NCBI GenBank assembly: GCA_026419805.1
Contig: JAOSLS010000134.1
Span: 1-64,000 of the forward strand
Source of the DNA: Ceratocystis colombiana
Lineage: Eukaryota > Ascomycota > Sordariomycetes > Microascales > Ceratocystidaceae
Direction of reading: 5' to 3'
Length of the DNA stretch: 64,000 bases
Shown piece after piece: positions 22,625-32,219 of the stretch (the first letter of the stretch is position 1; each line of letters begins with the position of its first letter). Under the pieces are notes generated by a model. It was not told the origin of the DNA. It was given only the letters and a program-made list of their open reading frames with translations, and made no database searches. The position numbers were made by a program, and so were the translations under genes.

Positions 22625-23209
22625 TCATATGCTGAGCCTTGGTATGCTAGGAATAGAGATATATCCAATGTCTTCCAGTTCGTCAAGGTCATCCTCCTCG
22701 GCGATGGAGCCCAGCGGCAGTGCCCGTTGCTTTGAAGCATTGACACAAGCGGCGGAATATTCACCCAGGCTCAGCCCATCGTGGTCTTCGGGGTCCGAGT
22801 CATCACTAATACAGCCCTCCTCAGATGCGCTCAGGGCTGGCGTCGACACAAGCGAGCTTCTATGACTTGCGCGTCGGCCTTTGCGTGTGTCTTCTGTATC
22901 CCAGAAAGTCCAGGGCTTTTGGTGGGCCAAGGATGCTTTCTCACGTCCCTGAGCTCGTGCTGACTTGAAGTCGTCGACACGTTCCATACGCAGCGATGAT
23001 GTAGTCACCAACTGGGCAATAGACGTCAGCACACCGTCAATGCGTGCGCAGGAGCGGCATTTCGACGGGTTTCGGATAGTAAAAATTGCACGCGACCACT
23101 GGAAGGCACACCTTTCATTGGGGTTAGATGGCCGCCGCGAGCAGGCTGATATGAGGGTGCCGGTGGACATGTGGTGGCAGATGTGTATTGTTCGGCGATA
23201 GTAGCACAT
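22625..23209 (-). CDS. Hypothetical protein, Cys-containing N-terminus with acidic C-terminus
   Basis: Single exon, 194 aa from the ATG at 23209; the frame stays open to 23302, but the upstream part is hydrophobic and random-looking. I do not recognise a named domain. The start MCYYRRTIHICHH followed by further Cys residues (SAC, ERC, KCRSC) resembles small ascomycete proteins with a possible zinc-binding N-terminus. The middle is basic, and the C-terminal 70 residues are Ser/Glu/Asp-rich (DDSDPEDHD, EEDDLDELED). It converges with the GH15 gene, 179 bases apart. Function unknown; the Cys/His pattern and acidic tail hint at a nuclear or regulatory role only by analogy. Confidence 0.6.
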   Translation of the reverse strand: MCYYRRTIHICHHMSTGTLISACSRRPSNPNERCAFQWSRAIFTIRNPSKCRSCARIDGVLTSIAQLVTTSSLRMERVDDFKSARAQGREKASLAHQKPWTFWDTEDTRKGRRASHRSSLVSTPALSASEEGCISDDSDPEDHDGLSLGEYSAACVNASKQRALPLGSIAEEDDLDELEDIGYISIPSIPRLSI

Positions 23210-24514
23210 GACGAAAGAAATGTTTAGTTCAATATGGCTTAGAAGAAAGGTTAAGCGACACAGTGGGTAGAAGAGGGAACAGCGGTAATAGTTCGCATCC
23301 AATCGTAGTTCCCGAGCAGAAGTAAGTTTGGCTGGCTAGCACATGAACGCAGCGGCAGCAAGAGCAGGAAGAGGAAGGCAATGGACACAATGACAAGACG
23401 CAGAGGCGCGGTGCACAATGGCTAGTGGGGGACAGTGGCACTTATCAAACAAGAGAAGGAGCGCAAACACAGGACAAAATACAAATGAGGAAAGCTAGAG
23501 GGGTCAGAAGAAGCAGAGCCAGCTGGGAAGGGGCATTGCTGTGGGTGGTTGACATGCCATGCCACAAGACCAACCAGTCACAAAGCAGAGATGGTAGGGC
23601 TTTTTGTATCTGCTGTTATGCCACTCCACCGCACCAACCAGACAACCGGTCAACAGAAAACCTAAGCTTTTTTTTGCGCATTTGTTTTGCTGAGCTGTTT
23701 GTTTAGGCATATAGTTTCTTCGCGGTGGTACCAGTTTCTATGCATGTCGGAGACACACGACGCAGGACATCAAAGAGCCACTAATCCGGACTATAAAAAG
23801 AGAGACCCTAAGGAACACGGGCCGGCGCGCGTCCATTGCATTGCTATCAAGTCTTTTTTGTTTCTTGTTTGTAACATGAGGAATCCTCACGAACATTCTC
23901 GTTGGCAGCACTGAGCTTGGGCATTTGAGCAAGTGGGAATTTGTACGTGGGTTGCTGGGTAGTCGCAGTATAAATAATAGTAAACAAATGTTTTTTTTAG
24001 CTATATAAAGGAATGACTTGGGGCTTGTGCCCATGTTTGCGGCTCCCTTGTTGACGCACCATGGCAAACAGATCAGCGCCTAGTCCTTGGTCGCAATAGC
24101 GTCTTCTGGAATGAGTGCATCCGTTCCCCTCGCAAAAATGCAAATGCGAGAAAATCTAATGATGCAGACATAAGACAAGTCACGGCACTATCGCGACAAC
24201 AGCCCGCCTTATACCTTGTCTCGTCTAGGTCTCACCGAAGCTTCCAGACCAGGCCTGCTCGCTCGCCTCATTAGTCACGACCATCGTTCTTGAATCTAAT
24301 GGAACGTCCAGCCACCCTCGCTACTTTGCATAGAATAACAAATAACAATAAAAATACTTGGTATTATTTCTCTGCAGATAGTGCTAGATAATCAACAATG
24401 TCGTCGTCAGCCGCCAGTGACTGATAAGCTCTCTATAAACGCCATGAACTCCAAAGTAAAAGAAAAGGTTGAAGAACATCAAAAGCAAAAATAAAACAAA
24501 AGACACGGCCTCTC
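23210..24514. other. Intergenic, 1.3 kb, no gene seen
   Basis: Promoter of the 22625-23209 gene at one end and 3' UTR of TFG2 at the other. Short open frames on both strands have no family signature. A T run is at 23990-23999. I see no tRNA cloverleaf or repeat. Confidence 0.4.
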
Positions 24515-25884
24515 TCACAGCACATCCTCCATCAGCATGTCGTCATCTTCTTCACCCTCAAACTCGGGCGCCATCTCCTCCGGCTTAGCCGAATTGCGCA
24601 CGTTCTCGGGCCGGAGCGACCACAGATTCGCAAAGCGGCCTGTCTTGTTGAGCACAGCGATCTTCTCCAGCGTCGTTCGCAGGTACGCCTCGGGCTGCTT
24701 AGTGTCGTGGCGTAGCGTCTTCATCGACCAGTACTGGTACCGCTCGAACGCGCGGAATAGCAGATCCAACAACTCGTTCTCAGGTATACGCGCAGCCTTG
24801 AGATCCTGGCCCTTGGCCTTGACGGGCTTGGCAGGCGCTTTCTGTGCGGAGGGGAAAAAAGGGAGAGAGGATCACGGTTAGCCTGTGGTTTCCATAAGAA
24901 GACTGCTGTGCATATTTCCGCCCTCCATCGTCGAAAAACTGCCAAACTTACGATAAGGTTTGTTTCCCAGTTGGCAGCACGGTTGGTACCAATGTTGATA
25001 ACTTCTCCCTGGCGCTTGTTGATGATCTCGACCTTGGTGGTCTTGCCGGTTTCGTGGGCATGCATAGCGAGCAGGTATTTCTGCTCTTCGGGGTTTGACG
25101 GAGCACAACTTAGATCATAAGAGACCTTGCCGATAATCTTGGTTTTTTCTAGAGTCAAAGAAGAGAGTTAGTTGATTCATTATTTGTCTTTCTCCGTCGC
25201 CACAGTGTGCCTCTTATGATACCTGCACTTGTGTAAGCAGTGGCAGCCTACAGAGCCGCAGTCCTAAATCAATCACAAAACAAAGCTCGGAAATGAAGCA
25301 GCTACCTGCCAGAAGAAAAAGGAGGGAACCCGGAATTCGAGCAACATACTTGGAATAGCCTTGCGATAGAATGGCACAAACTTCTGGCGCTTGTCATACT
25401 TGGGCTTGTCAACCTTTTCCGGCTTGGGCTTCAAAATGGAAAATGGTATCCCCTCCGTGGCCGCTGGATTCCTGTCCGACGACTTGGACTTGAACCCATC
25501 GAGATTCTTTTCGCTAAAGAGATACGTGCTCTGCACGCCCGTGCTAATATTCAGGTTGTACTCCTTGGGGATCGGCTGGTGACCCGGGATGTTATCGGCC
25601 AGCCTAAACTTCATACGTGGTGGCCCCGGTGACCCATCGGCTAGAGGCTCATACCACTGACGGATGTGGCCGATCGTAATTTCCTCATCGTCATCCAGCT
25701 TCGACCACACATCATACAGCGCCTTGCCCACTCGAAATAGGTACATGTTGGCGAACTGGTTCGCATTGGGATTGTTCCCATCCGTGTAAAACTCCAGGTC
25801 GCCAGCATCCTCATATATGTCATCATCTTCCGCGCCGGAGGCCATAGGCGCGTCGGGCTCGTTCTTGATAGGAACCTCAGCCAT
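24515..25884 (-). CDS. TFG2: Transcription initiation factor TFIIF beta subunit (Tfg2/RAP30)
   Basis: Small subunit of TFIIF, which binds RNA polymerase II, helps deliver it to promoters and stabilises the early transcribing complex. Exons 25884-25350, 25148-24952 and 24841-24515; introns of 201 and 110 nt; 352 aa. Seen: acidic N-terminus; the dimerisation beta-barrel with MYLFRVGKALYDVW and an inserted region typical of fungal Tfg2; KVSYDLSCAPSNPEEQKYL; and the C-terminal winged helix with ENELLDLLFRAFERYQYW, RTTLEKIAVLNKTGRFANLW and a final acidic tail EGEEDDDMLMEDVL. The conserved block KAIPKKTKIIGKV forms exactly at the first splice junction, which supports that intron. The first intron is long for this window. 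Confidence 0.94.
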
Positions 25885-27151
25885 TATCGCGTCTTTCGGG
25901 AGCCCTATGGGGAGGGTGGCAATAGTAGCGGATGCAAGCTGTCGAGCTATTGAAAGGGAAATCGATTGTGCCGGTACGGGAAAAAGAAAGACTAGTAAAA
26001 AAATACTACTTATTGGCGCAGAATTTCGATTTGTCGAGGGCTTGTTGGACTTGCTGACAGTGTCTCTTTAAAGGGTGGGATAAGACTGTAGCTATGGATA
26101 AAGCAAAAGAGCGCAAAATGTTTAATGCGGGCCTAAAGAGAAGTCTTGTGCCGCGACGGAGAAAAAACCTAGGTAGTGGCTAGAAGATGAAGCTTGGCAG
26201 CTCTGCGCTTGTGATTGTTCGCAAGGCTGCGAGTCGTAATACTACTAGTGCTTTTTAGGGTTAAAGAATCAGCCGAGGATTACCCAGGCATCAGATCCAC
26301 CAATAAAAATCCCCTGGCTACAATATAGGAGTACGTACCTTTCCAGTTGCAGGCACTTAAGTCCCAATGTGGTTTCATGCGTCTAGGACGGGAACCTACT
26401 GCCTTGCCTTGATCTTCTTTAAACTCAAAGTTTGCTTGCTTTTAAGTTGAACGATTAAGAGCAGTGATCTGTCCACTGACATCATCAAATCTACGCATTT
26501 TATAGTCTCTTTTCCCTCTTCTATTCTTTCTCTCTTTCTCACTGACTTGTTGGCTGTTGTGTCTGTCTTCTGACTCACCTCAGCCTCTCCTTTGCCCGCT
26601 TAATCACACAGCCTTGTTCTGTCTACTTACTTGACTGTCATTTGTTGTCGTAACATTGCCAAGATTGTTCGCGTGCATAATCGTGCTGTGGTGGTGCGGG
26701 CTTTCAACTGGACCTCATTCTGGAGGCTGGGTCTATCCTCTTTTCCCCCTCTCAATCATCCTTTGGCGTGATAGTAACAGTTGACTACAAGGTGGTGTTT
26801 GGATCTTATTGGCCACTGTTGACACTGTAAAAGTAAAGTTTTGGCATCGGTAAATCTGCGAGACTCCAAGTCTCTTCCACTCTCGCTAATACCTATCTTG
26901 GTTGAGAGGTAGTTCGGTCAAGTGGCTATTTGTGCTTCTAGCTTCTGGCCCCCCTGGCTTGAACTCTAGAACGTAAGAAATGATATATAAAAGGCGACCT
27001 CCTCGCCAGTCATTTCGGGCCTTGCTTCCAATTGCCACCTACACAAACAAGCTCTCTTGACTCTTCAGACTACTAGAGTCTATAACCTTTTCATCCCAAC
27101 TAAGTATATCGGACTCCACAGCCTTGCCTCATACTCGCAACCATTGAAAAG
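25885..27151. promoter_or_regulatory. Divergent promoter region TFG2/Elongin-A-like
   Basis: 1.27 kb with no supported gene between outward-facing starts. TTAGGGTTAA at 26255-26264 is a telomere-like box 371 bases from the TFG2 ATG. TATATAAAAGG at 26983-26993 is a canonical TATA box for the plus-strand gene. Much of 26380-26650 is pyrimidine-rich. Confidence 0.5.
26983..26993 (+). promoter_or_regulatory. TATA box of the Elongin-A-like gene
   Basis: TATATAAAAGG, about 160 bases upstream of the ATG at 27152, followed by a C/T-rich leader. The match to the consensus is perfect; use in vivo is inferred. Confidence 0.55.
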
Positions 27152-28444
27152 ATGATTACCCTTTCGGAGCAGTGTTCCGCTTTGGCCCGCCAACACTACC
27201 ATCGAGTCTCCTCTCTGGGGCATTTGCCAAATCACCTCCCCATCGTTGACGATCTTATCCGCGATGTCAAGGATGCCCATCACCTTAATGAGATGTTGGA
27301 CTCCGCAAAGTATGTGAATAAAGCTTCAGCATCCAAGGCATGGGAGCGCATAATCAACAGCACATGGAGCTTGCAGGTTCGGAAGCACCCTGAGATTCTA
27401 TCTAGTGGTTTGCCGTACATGAAGATTTATAATATGTACAAGCATATGGATGCCCTTCATAAGGATGCCGCTGCTCGGAAGCTGTCCAAGAACTACGACA
27501 ATATTGTGAAGGAAAAAGTCCCTATTGTAGCAATGGGCTCGGTTCGGACCAAAAATCGAATCACGAATGTAAGCAGTGGCGGTGGTGGTAACTTTTTTCG
27601 CTCGGCTGCTGTGGGCCGGCCAGGCCAGAGCAGCATATTCAAGCCTACAAACTGTCGGGCCACTTCTGGCCTGAAGAGCCTCCAGCAGATCCGTCGGGAT
27701 ATCAGGCATGAAAAGCGAAACACCAATATGGGGGCTCATAGCATGGTATCCAAAAAGAGGGCCGTAATATCTCAGGTTGCCTCGCCTTGTTCCGACAAAA
27801 CGAACCCTTTTGGCCAGCAACGTGCTTCTGGCTTTAGGAATGCCGGCCTGGAGTCGCGGCCAGGAGCTGCTCGCACAGATGGCCACTTTGGTGCCCGTAC
27901 TCTCCCCTCGACGGGTCTTTTGAGCGATATGAACGATAGTAATGGGAAGCGGAAGCTCGATGAGACCTGCATTCGCGTTGATGGTGGCCAGCCCGTAAAG
28001 AAACCACTGCTTTCCTCTCTCATTACGGCTCAGCCTCCAATGGCCGGATCCTCGGGTACTGCTCACAGACCAAGAGGCTCGTCTTTGTGGTCAACTCAGG
28101 GACCACAAAGTACCACCCTGCCCTCCCAGTCACCACCGCCTGTCTTGCCGGGTTCACCCTCGGCGGCGCGTGTCTTCCCCTTCCGCTCTGAGAGTAATGC
28201 TTTAGCACCTGGTTCTACGCCCACCGTTGTCTCCCCAAAGTTGGAGGCCTCGGTTAAAACCGAGCAGCCCAAGACCAAAGGTGTGTCGCGCCCGAAGATG
28301 GGCTTGAGTGGCATGATGCTGGCTAAGTCCAAGGTGAAGTCAGGATCGTCTAGCGTGCGCTACGAAGCACGCGCAAAGTCTGGTAGTGTTGCTGGTGCCG
28401 ATTCTGCAGGCCGACCTGGGGTGACGGACACGAAAAAGACCTAG
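27152..28444 (+). CDS. Elongin-A (TFIIS-partner SIII subunit A)-like protein
   Basis: Single exon, 430 aa. The first ~75 residues match the Elongin-A pattern: a short helix after the start (ITLSEQCSALARQHY), then SLGHLPNHLPIVDDLIRDV, DAHHLNEMLDSA and AWERIINSTW. Those positions correspond to the BC-box and F-box-like segment in yeast Ela1 and animal Elongin A. The rest is Ser/Pro/Lys-rich and probably disordered, with a small basic motif RPKMGLSGMMLAKSKVKSG near the C-terminus. Expected role: with Elongin C, a Cullin-3-type ubiquitin ligase that removes stalled RNA polymerase II, and possibly elongation control. The family match is by motif order and spacing, not strong identity. A TATA box and CT-rich leader precede it. 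Confidence 0.65.
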   Translation: MITLSEQCSALARQHYHRVSSLGHLPNHLPIVDDLIRDVKDAHHLNEMLDSAKYVNKASASKAWERIINSTWSLQVRKHPEILSSGLPYMKIYNMYKHMDALHKDAAARKLSKNYDNIVKEKVPIVAMGSVRTKNRITNVSSGGGGNFFRSAAVGRPGQSSIFKPTNCRATSGLKSLQQIRRDIRHEKRNTNMGAHSMVSKKRAVISQVASPCSDKTNPFGQQRASGFRNAGLESRPGAARTDGHFGARTLPSTGLLSDMNDSNGKRKLDETCIRVDGGQPVKKPLLSSLITAQPPMAGSSGTAHRPRGSSLWSTQGPQSTTLPSQSPPPVLPGSPSAARVFPFRSESNALAPGSTPTVVSPKLEASVKTEQPKTKGVSRPKMGLSGMMLAKSKVKSGSSSVRYEARAKSGSVAGADSAGRPGVTDTKKT

Positions 28445-29492
28445 ATTTGAAAGGACTGTACCTTTCTTTTCGCGGACGTTGGCTCCGTATCCTGGCCAAG
28501 TGCCGTGTGTCTCGGGTATTTGTACCCTTCATTTCTTGCATGAGCGCCTTTTCATCTCATCTGCTTTTTCTCATTTTATACTTTCCCTAGATTTCTCCTC
28601 CCTCCTGTTCTTTTTTTTTTGATATCCTAACCTCTCATTTTTCTCTTTCCCCATCTGGGTTTTACAGCACGGCGTTATAGCTACCGAACACCGGAATTTA
28701 GTTTGCTGGAATCTCCTTATTTCCCTACATGTACTGTGATATTTTGCGATATCGCTAGTTTCCCTATTCTCGACAGTGAACGAAGCTGTGAGGAGTCATT
28801 TGCTTGCCATGATACCTTTCTGTCCTTCCGCGTGGTGTGAGGCGTTTTTTTGTGTGGTTTTGTATGGTTTTGTGTGGTTTTGTGTGAGATATAGAGCTAT
28901 CTGTGTTCATAGCCCTGGATGATGACGGCGTTTTTTCTCTTTCAGGTGTTGGGAATATGCGTATATCTCGAGGTTTTGCTCAGACCGTCGTAGGAGAAAT
29001 ATAATGATAGGTCTACACAACATGGTGTGGTACCATGCCGATATATACCAAGACAGTCGTAAATATATGCATTCATTCATCAAGGCCAAAGCTGCAACAG
29101 ATATCTGTCTTTTGGGCAATCCAGAATCTAACTTACTATTTATCCTATCCTATAGTCGCCAGCCTTCCGAGGTCCCAGTTCAGCCCAGCACGGTCTAGTC
29201 CCGTCTAACCGATAGAATACTCGTCTCCTATCCCCATCGCTGACGATATTTCTGTTTCTGTGCGTGGAGGATTGGCTATTGTTTGGCCGTATCTGTATCC
29301 AGCATCAATCAGGCCCTGTGTGGGCGTTACTGAATATTTGGGTATAGTAAGGGGATAATACAACATCATCGTAGGAGCTGTATATTTATGCGCGTAGTGG
29401 TCTTCACGGTATGTACATTGCGTGTTTTATTATTCGTAGATTGGCGGCGATTGCGAGGGAGGAAACACAGAAGAGGAGTAAAGCTTGGCGCT
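28445..29492. other. Convergent 3' intergenic (Elongin-A-like/RUB1)
   Basis: About 1.05 kb between converging stops. T-rich after the first gene (28555-28640). It holds the tandem repeat at 28851-28888. No coding or RNA gene that I can support. Confidence 0.45.
28851..28888 (+). repeat. Tandem 10-bp repeat, about 3.8 copies
   Basis: Unit tgtgtggttt at 28851, 28861 (one substitution), 28871 and a partial copy at 28881. Lies in the 3' flank of the Elongin-A-like gene. Looks like a simple minisatellite. Confidence 0.85.
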
Positions 29493-30115
29493 TTAGAGGC
29501 CGCCACGCAGAGCTAGAACCAAATGTAGAGTCTCGCCGGGTTTCAGGTTGTATTCGCTAGCGGTCTTATCGTCGGTCCTGCGATAGAGAAAGAAGAGCAA
29601 GTGTTAGCGATGGAGGCGGGTGATGTGTAGGGCGGGAAAGGGATCGGAGGCCAAAAGGGTAGAGTAGGAGAAGAAGAACTATACATCTGCTTGCCGCCAA
29701 AAATCAAGCGCTGTTGGGCTGGCGGAATGCCTTCCTTTTCTTCGACAAGTTCTTTGATCTCAAGAACCTGTTGAGCGCATATCATAAACCCACGGTTAGC
29801 AAAGCCCACTGCTGTGAGGGGAGGGGAGAGGGGCATTTTTGCTGTCACATGCAACATGCAAGCGACACCCTGGACAGAAGAGGAGGAGACGACGCCCCTA
29901 GACCGCCGGCCAGACACTTTGAAGGACTAGACACCGTAGAGAATAACGAAGAGAAGGGAAGCATGCCTTGAAATCATGCTCGATATCGAGCTCAATCTCC
30001 TTTCCAGTGAGAGTGCGAACTCTTCATGACAGACAGAAGAGGTAACAAAGCAGTTAGTACAAGCTGCAGCACAAATAAGAGACACGCAGGACAGATAACA
30101 TTACTTGATGAGCAT
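29493..30115 (-). CDS. RUB1: Ubiquitin-like modifier NEDD8/Rub1
   Basis: Small modifier attached to cullins to activate SCF-type ligases. Four exons: 30115-30105 (11 nt), 30021-29967, 29767-29685, 29577-29493; 77 aa. The ubiquitin fold is complete: MLIKVRTLTGKEIELDIE, the helix VLEIKELVEEKEGIPPAQQ, RLIFGGKQ, and LVLALRGG. Ala72 (in LALRGG) is the residue that separates NEDD8 from ubiquitin (Arg72) and is read by the Uba3 E1. The precursor has one extra residue (Leu77) after Gly-Gly, so a processing protease is still needed. Intron 2 has a GC donor. Its activating enzyme UBA3 is at 6469-8140. Confidence 0.96.
29768..29966 (-). other. GC-AG intron of RUB1
   Basis: 199-nt intron with donor caag|gcatgc and acceptor aacag|gttctt. 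The protein sequence HDFK-VLEIKE requires this exact junction, and no GT donor exists in the neighbouring exon sequence. It is longer than most introns here and contains C/T-rich and G-rich stretches. Confidence 0.85.
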
Positions 30116-30694
30116 TTTAGATGACGTGTGTAGAGAAGACAAAGAAAAGCTGAGCAGAAAAAAGAAAAGATCGAGACGGGCCAAAAAAGACGTGGTGTTG
30201 CTGTTAGTGTTTGTAGCAAGAAAATAAAAATGCCACTGTAGATTTGGCGCCTGACAAGCTTCAACACCTTAAGATTAGGAGCCTTGGAGCCTTTGGAGGG
30301 GAGCTTGTTAGATGCTGCGGGGCACTCTTTTAGGCCCCTCCAAAAAACCCAAAAAAAAAAAGGCGGAAGAAGGAAAAAGTGGCGTCACTGAAGCTAAGCT
30401 TTCGATACACAATAGGCACAGACACGCTTGGTGATACACCGGTTAAAAGAATAGACAAGAAAAATCCAAGTTATGGGTAAAATACAGTGTGGAGATTTCA
30501 GCAGCCGTTTAAGCCTCACCGGCCTCCTCCCCCATCTGACCGGCACGGCTTAATTCGCCTTGACAGTAGCAATAGCAAAAATAGAAACACCAGAAGTAAT
30601 GATAGTAGAGTGATAGTAGTACACGGAGGGCGCCGTCCCCCACTCCCCTTGCTCCCCTTCCCCTCTCTAGGCCCCACAGACAGCGTCTACTTGT
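30116..30694. other. Intergenic, RUB1 promoter and PHB2 3' flank
   Basis: 579 bases between two minus-strand genes. An A run is at 30351-30361. It should contain the RUB1 promoter. No other feature recognised. Confidence 0.45.
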
Positions 30695-31756
30695 CTATTT
30701 CTCCTCAAATACATTCAGGCCCAGGCCATCCGCATCCAGCAGCAGCTTGTTGCGGCCACCGCTCTCCTGGATCAACGCAGCAATGGCGCGGGCATTGTCA
30801 ATCTTCTTCAGCTCTAGGTACGCTTTGTTCTTCTTGATGGCCTCGCCAATCAGCTCAGCCGACCGCGCCTCACCCTGTGCCTTGACAACCATGGCCTGCT
30901 TCTCCTGGCGGGCCTTGTCAACCACAAAGGCAGCACGCTGGGCCTCTTGCTGTGCAATCTGCTTGGCTTCAACGGCGGCAGTAAACTCGGGCGAAAAGGC
31001 AAGATGCTACAGACAGAGAATGATTAGTATACATGTACGCCTCCCCAACCTTAGTCTCCATAGCATAGCTACCAAGATCAACAATGGGAACTCACCGTTA
31101 GCGACACATCATCGACAGAGATGTTGAATCTTGCCGCACGCTTCGCCAAGTTCTCGCGAACCAGACGTGCCACCATTTCACGCTGTGTGATCAGCTGGCT
31201 AGCATTGAACTGAGCCACAACGCTCTTTAGCACCTCGTTGACAATTGAAGGCAACACGCGCTCGTCATAGTCGACACCCAGTGTGCGGTAAATCTGCGGC
31301 AATGCAGCCACCTCGGGCCGCGAGAGCACACGGCATGTGATATTAACCATCTGCAGATCCTTGGTGCCTGTTAGCGAGGCAACGTTACGCGGCTTAGCAC
31401 GCACATCGAAGACAATCGGTGTCTCGAACCACGGGATCATGACGTGGGTTCCTATGTAGGACACATGTTAGCTTAGGAATCTAAAAACTGCATTGCTGAC
31501 ATCGGAATCAGGACCTACCTTCGCCATAGATCTGCTTGCTTACACCACCTAGTCTAGTGTACTTGATTGCACGGTGGCCACCGTCCACGTTGAATAGTGC
31601 ATTGTAGAACATGTACGAGCCGGCAAAAGCAAGAAGAGAGCCAGCGACTAGACCGGCACCAGGAGGTGTGCCTCTGGGGCTACCACGGCGAATGTTTTGA
31701 CTCTGGGCCATCTCGCGCAGCTTGCGCATGTACTGTTCCATAGGATTACGGTCCAT
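30695..31756 (-). CDS. PHB2: Prohibitin-2 (inner mitochondrial membrane)
   Basis: Subunit of the ring-shaped prohibitin complex that holds and protects newly made inner-membrane proteins and regulates the m-AAA protease. Exons 31756-31519, 31451-31096 and 31006-30695 (introns 67 and 89 nt) give 301 aa, the family length. Seen: a short N-terminus, a transmembrane segment at about 35-54 (LVAGSLLAFAGSYMFYNALF), the PHB/SPFH domain from GGHRAIKYTRLGG through THVMIPWFETPIVFDVRAKPR, and a C-terminal coiled coil (EAKQIAQQEAQRAAFVVDKARQEKQ) for pairing with Phb1. NGVQ-type variation distinguishes Phb1 from Phb2; the longer N-terminus and basic stretch before the membrane segment favour Phb2. It is divergent from PSO2. 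Confidence 0.93.
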
Positions 31757-32219
31757 CTCTTCAGGCAAAAAAAGAAAAAAAAATAACTGGTATTAAATCG
31801 TGGAATAGCACGAGGTACTAAACTTGAAGATTTCGGAAGGGCGACTCGGTTTGTCTGGGGATTGTTCGTCTGGGGCTAACTGGATTTGTGTGGAAGTTTG
31901 AAAGCGTTGATTTTGCAGCCTAAAATGACGAGCAAGTTTAAGTGCAATTCTTTCGCCGTAAGGTTCTACAGCTACCACTTTGAAGCAGCTCTCTATCGTG
32001 ATCTAGAGCTTTGCATGGATGAATGCCACCAAAAACTAGAGCCTTGTCGCCTTGTCTGCTGCCCCACTTGTATGTATCACGTGATCTGGCGTGGTTGACG
32101 TGAGTTTGACTACCACACCGTATCTCGCGTTTTGCGTGTAGGGAGGCTTTCCTTCGGCCTTGCTTTATCAGAGTGTCCTAATTGTCTACTATCTTCACAC
32201 ATTCGACACCTGTATCACA
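31757..32219. promoter_or_regulatory. Divergent promoter region PHB2/PSO2
   Basis: 463 bases between outward-facing starts. No TATA box obvious. An A-rich run precedes the PHB2 start and CT-rich sequence precedes PSO2. A CACGTG-like box (tatcacgtgatc) is at 32075-32086. Confidence 0.45.

Noticed and set aside
27398..28066. 222-codon minus-strand open frame
   Set aside because: Antisense to the Elongin-A-like gene, with no domain signal.
32160..32219. Upstream extension of PSO2
   Set aside because: Would start at TTG and codes for a random hydrophobic stretch; ATG at 32220 has a normal start context.
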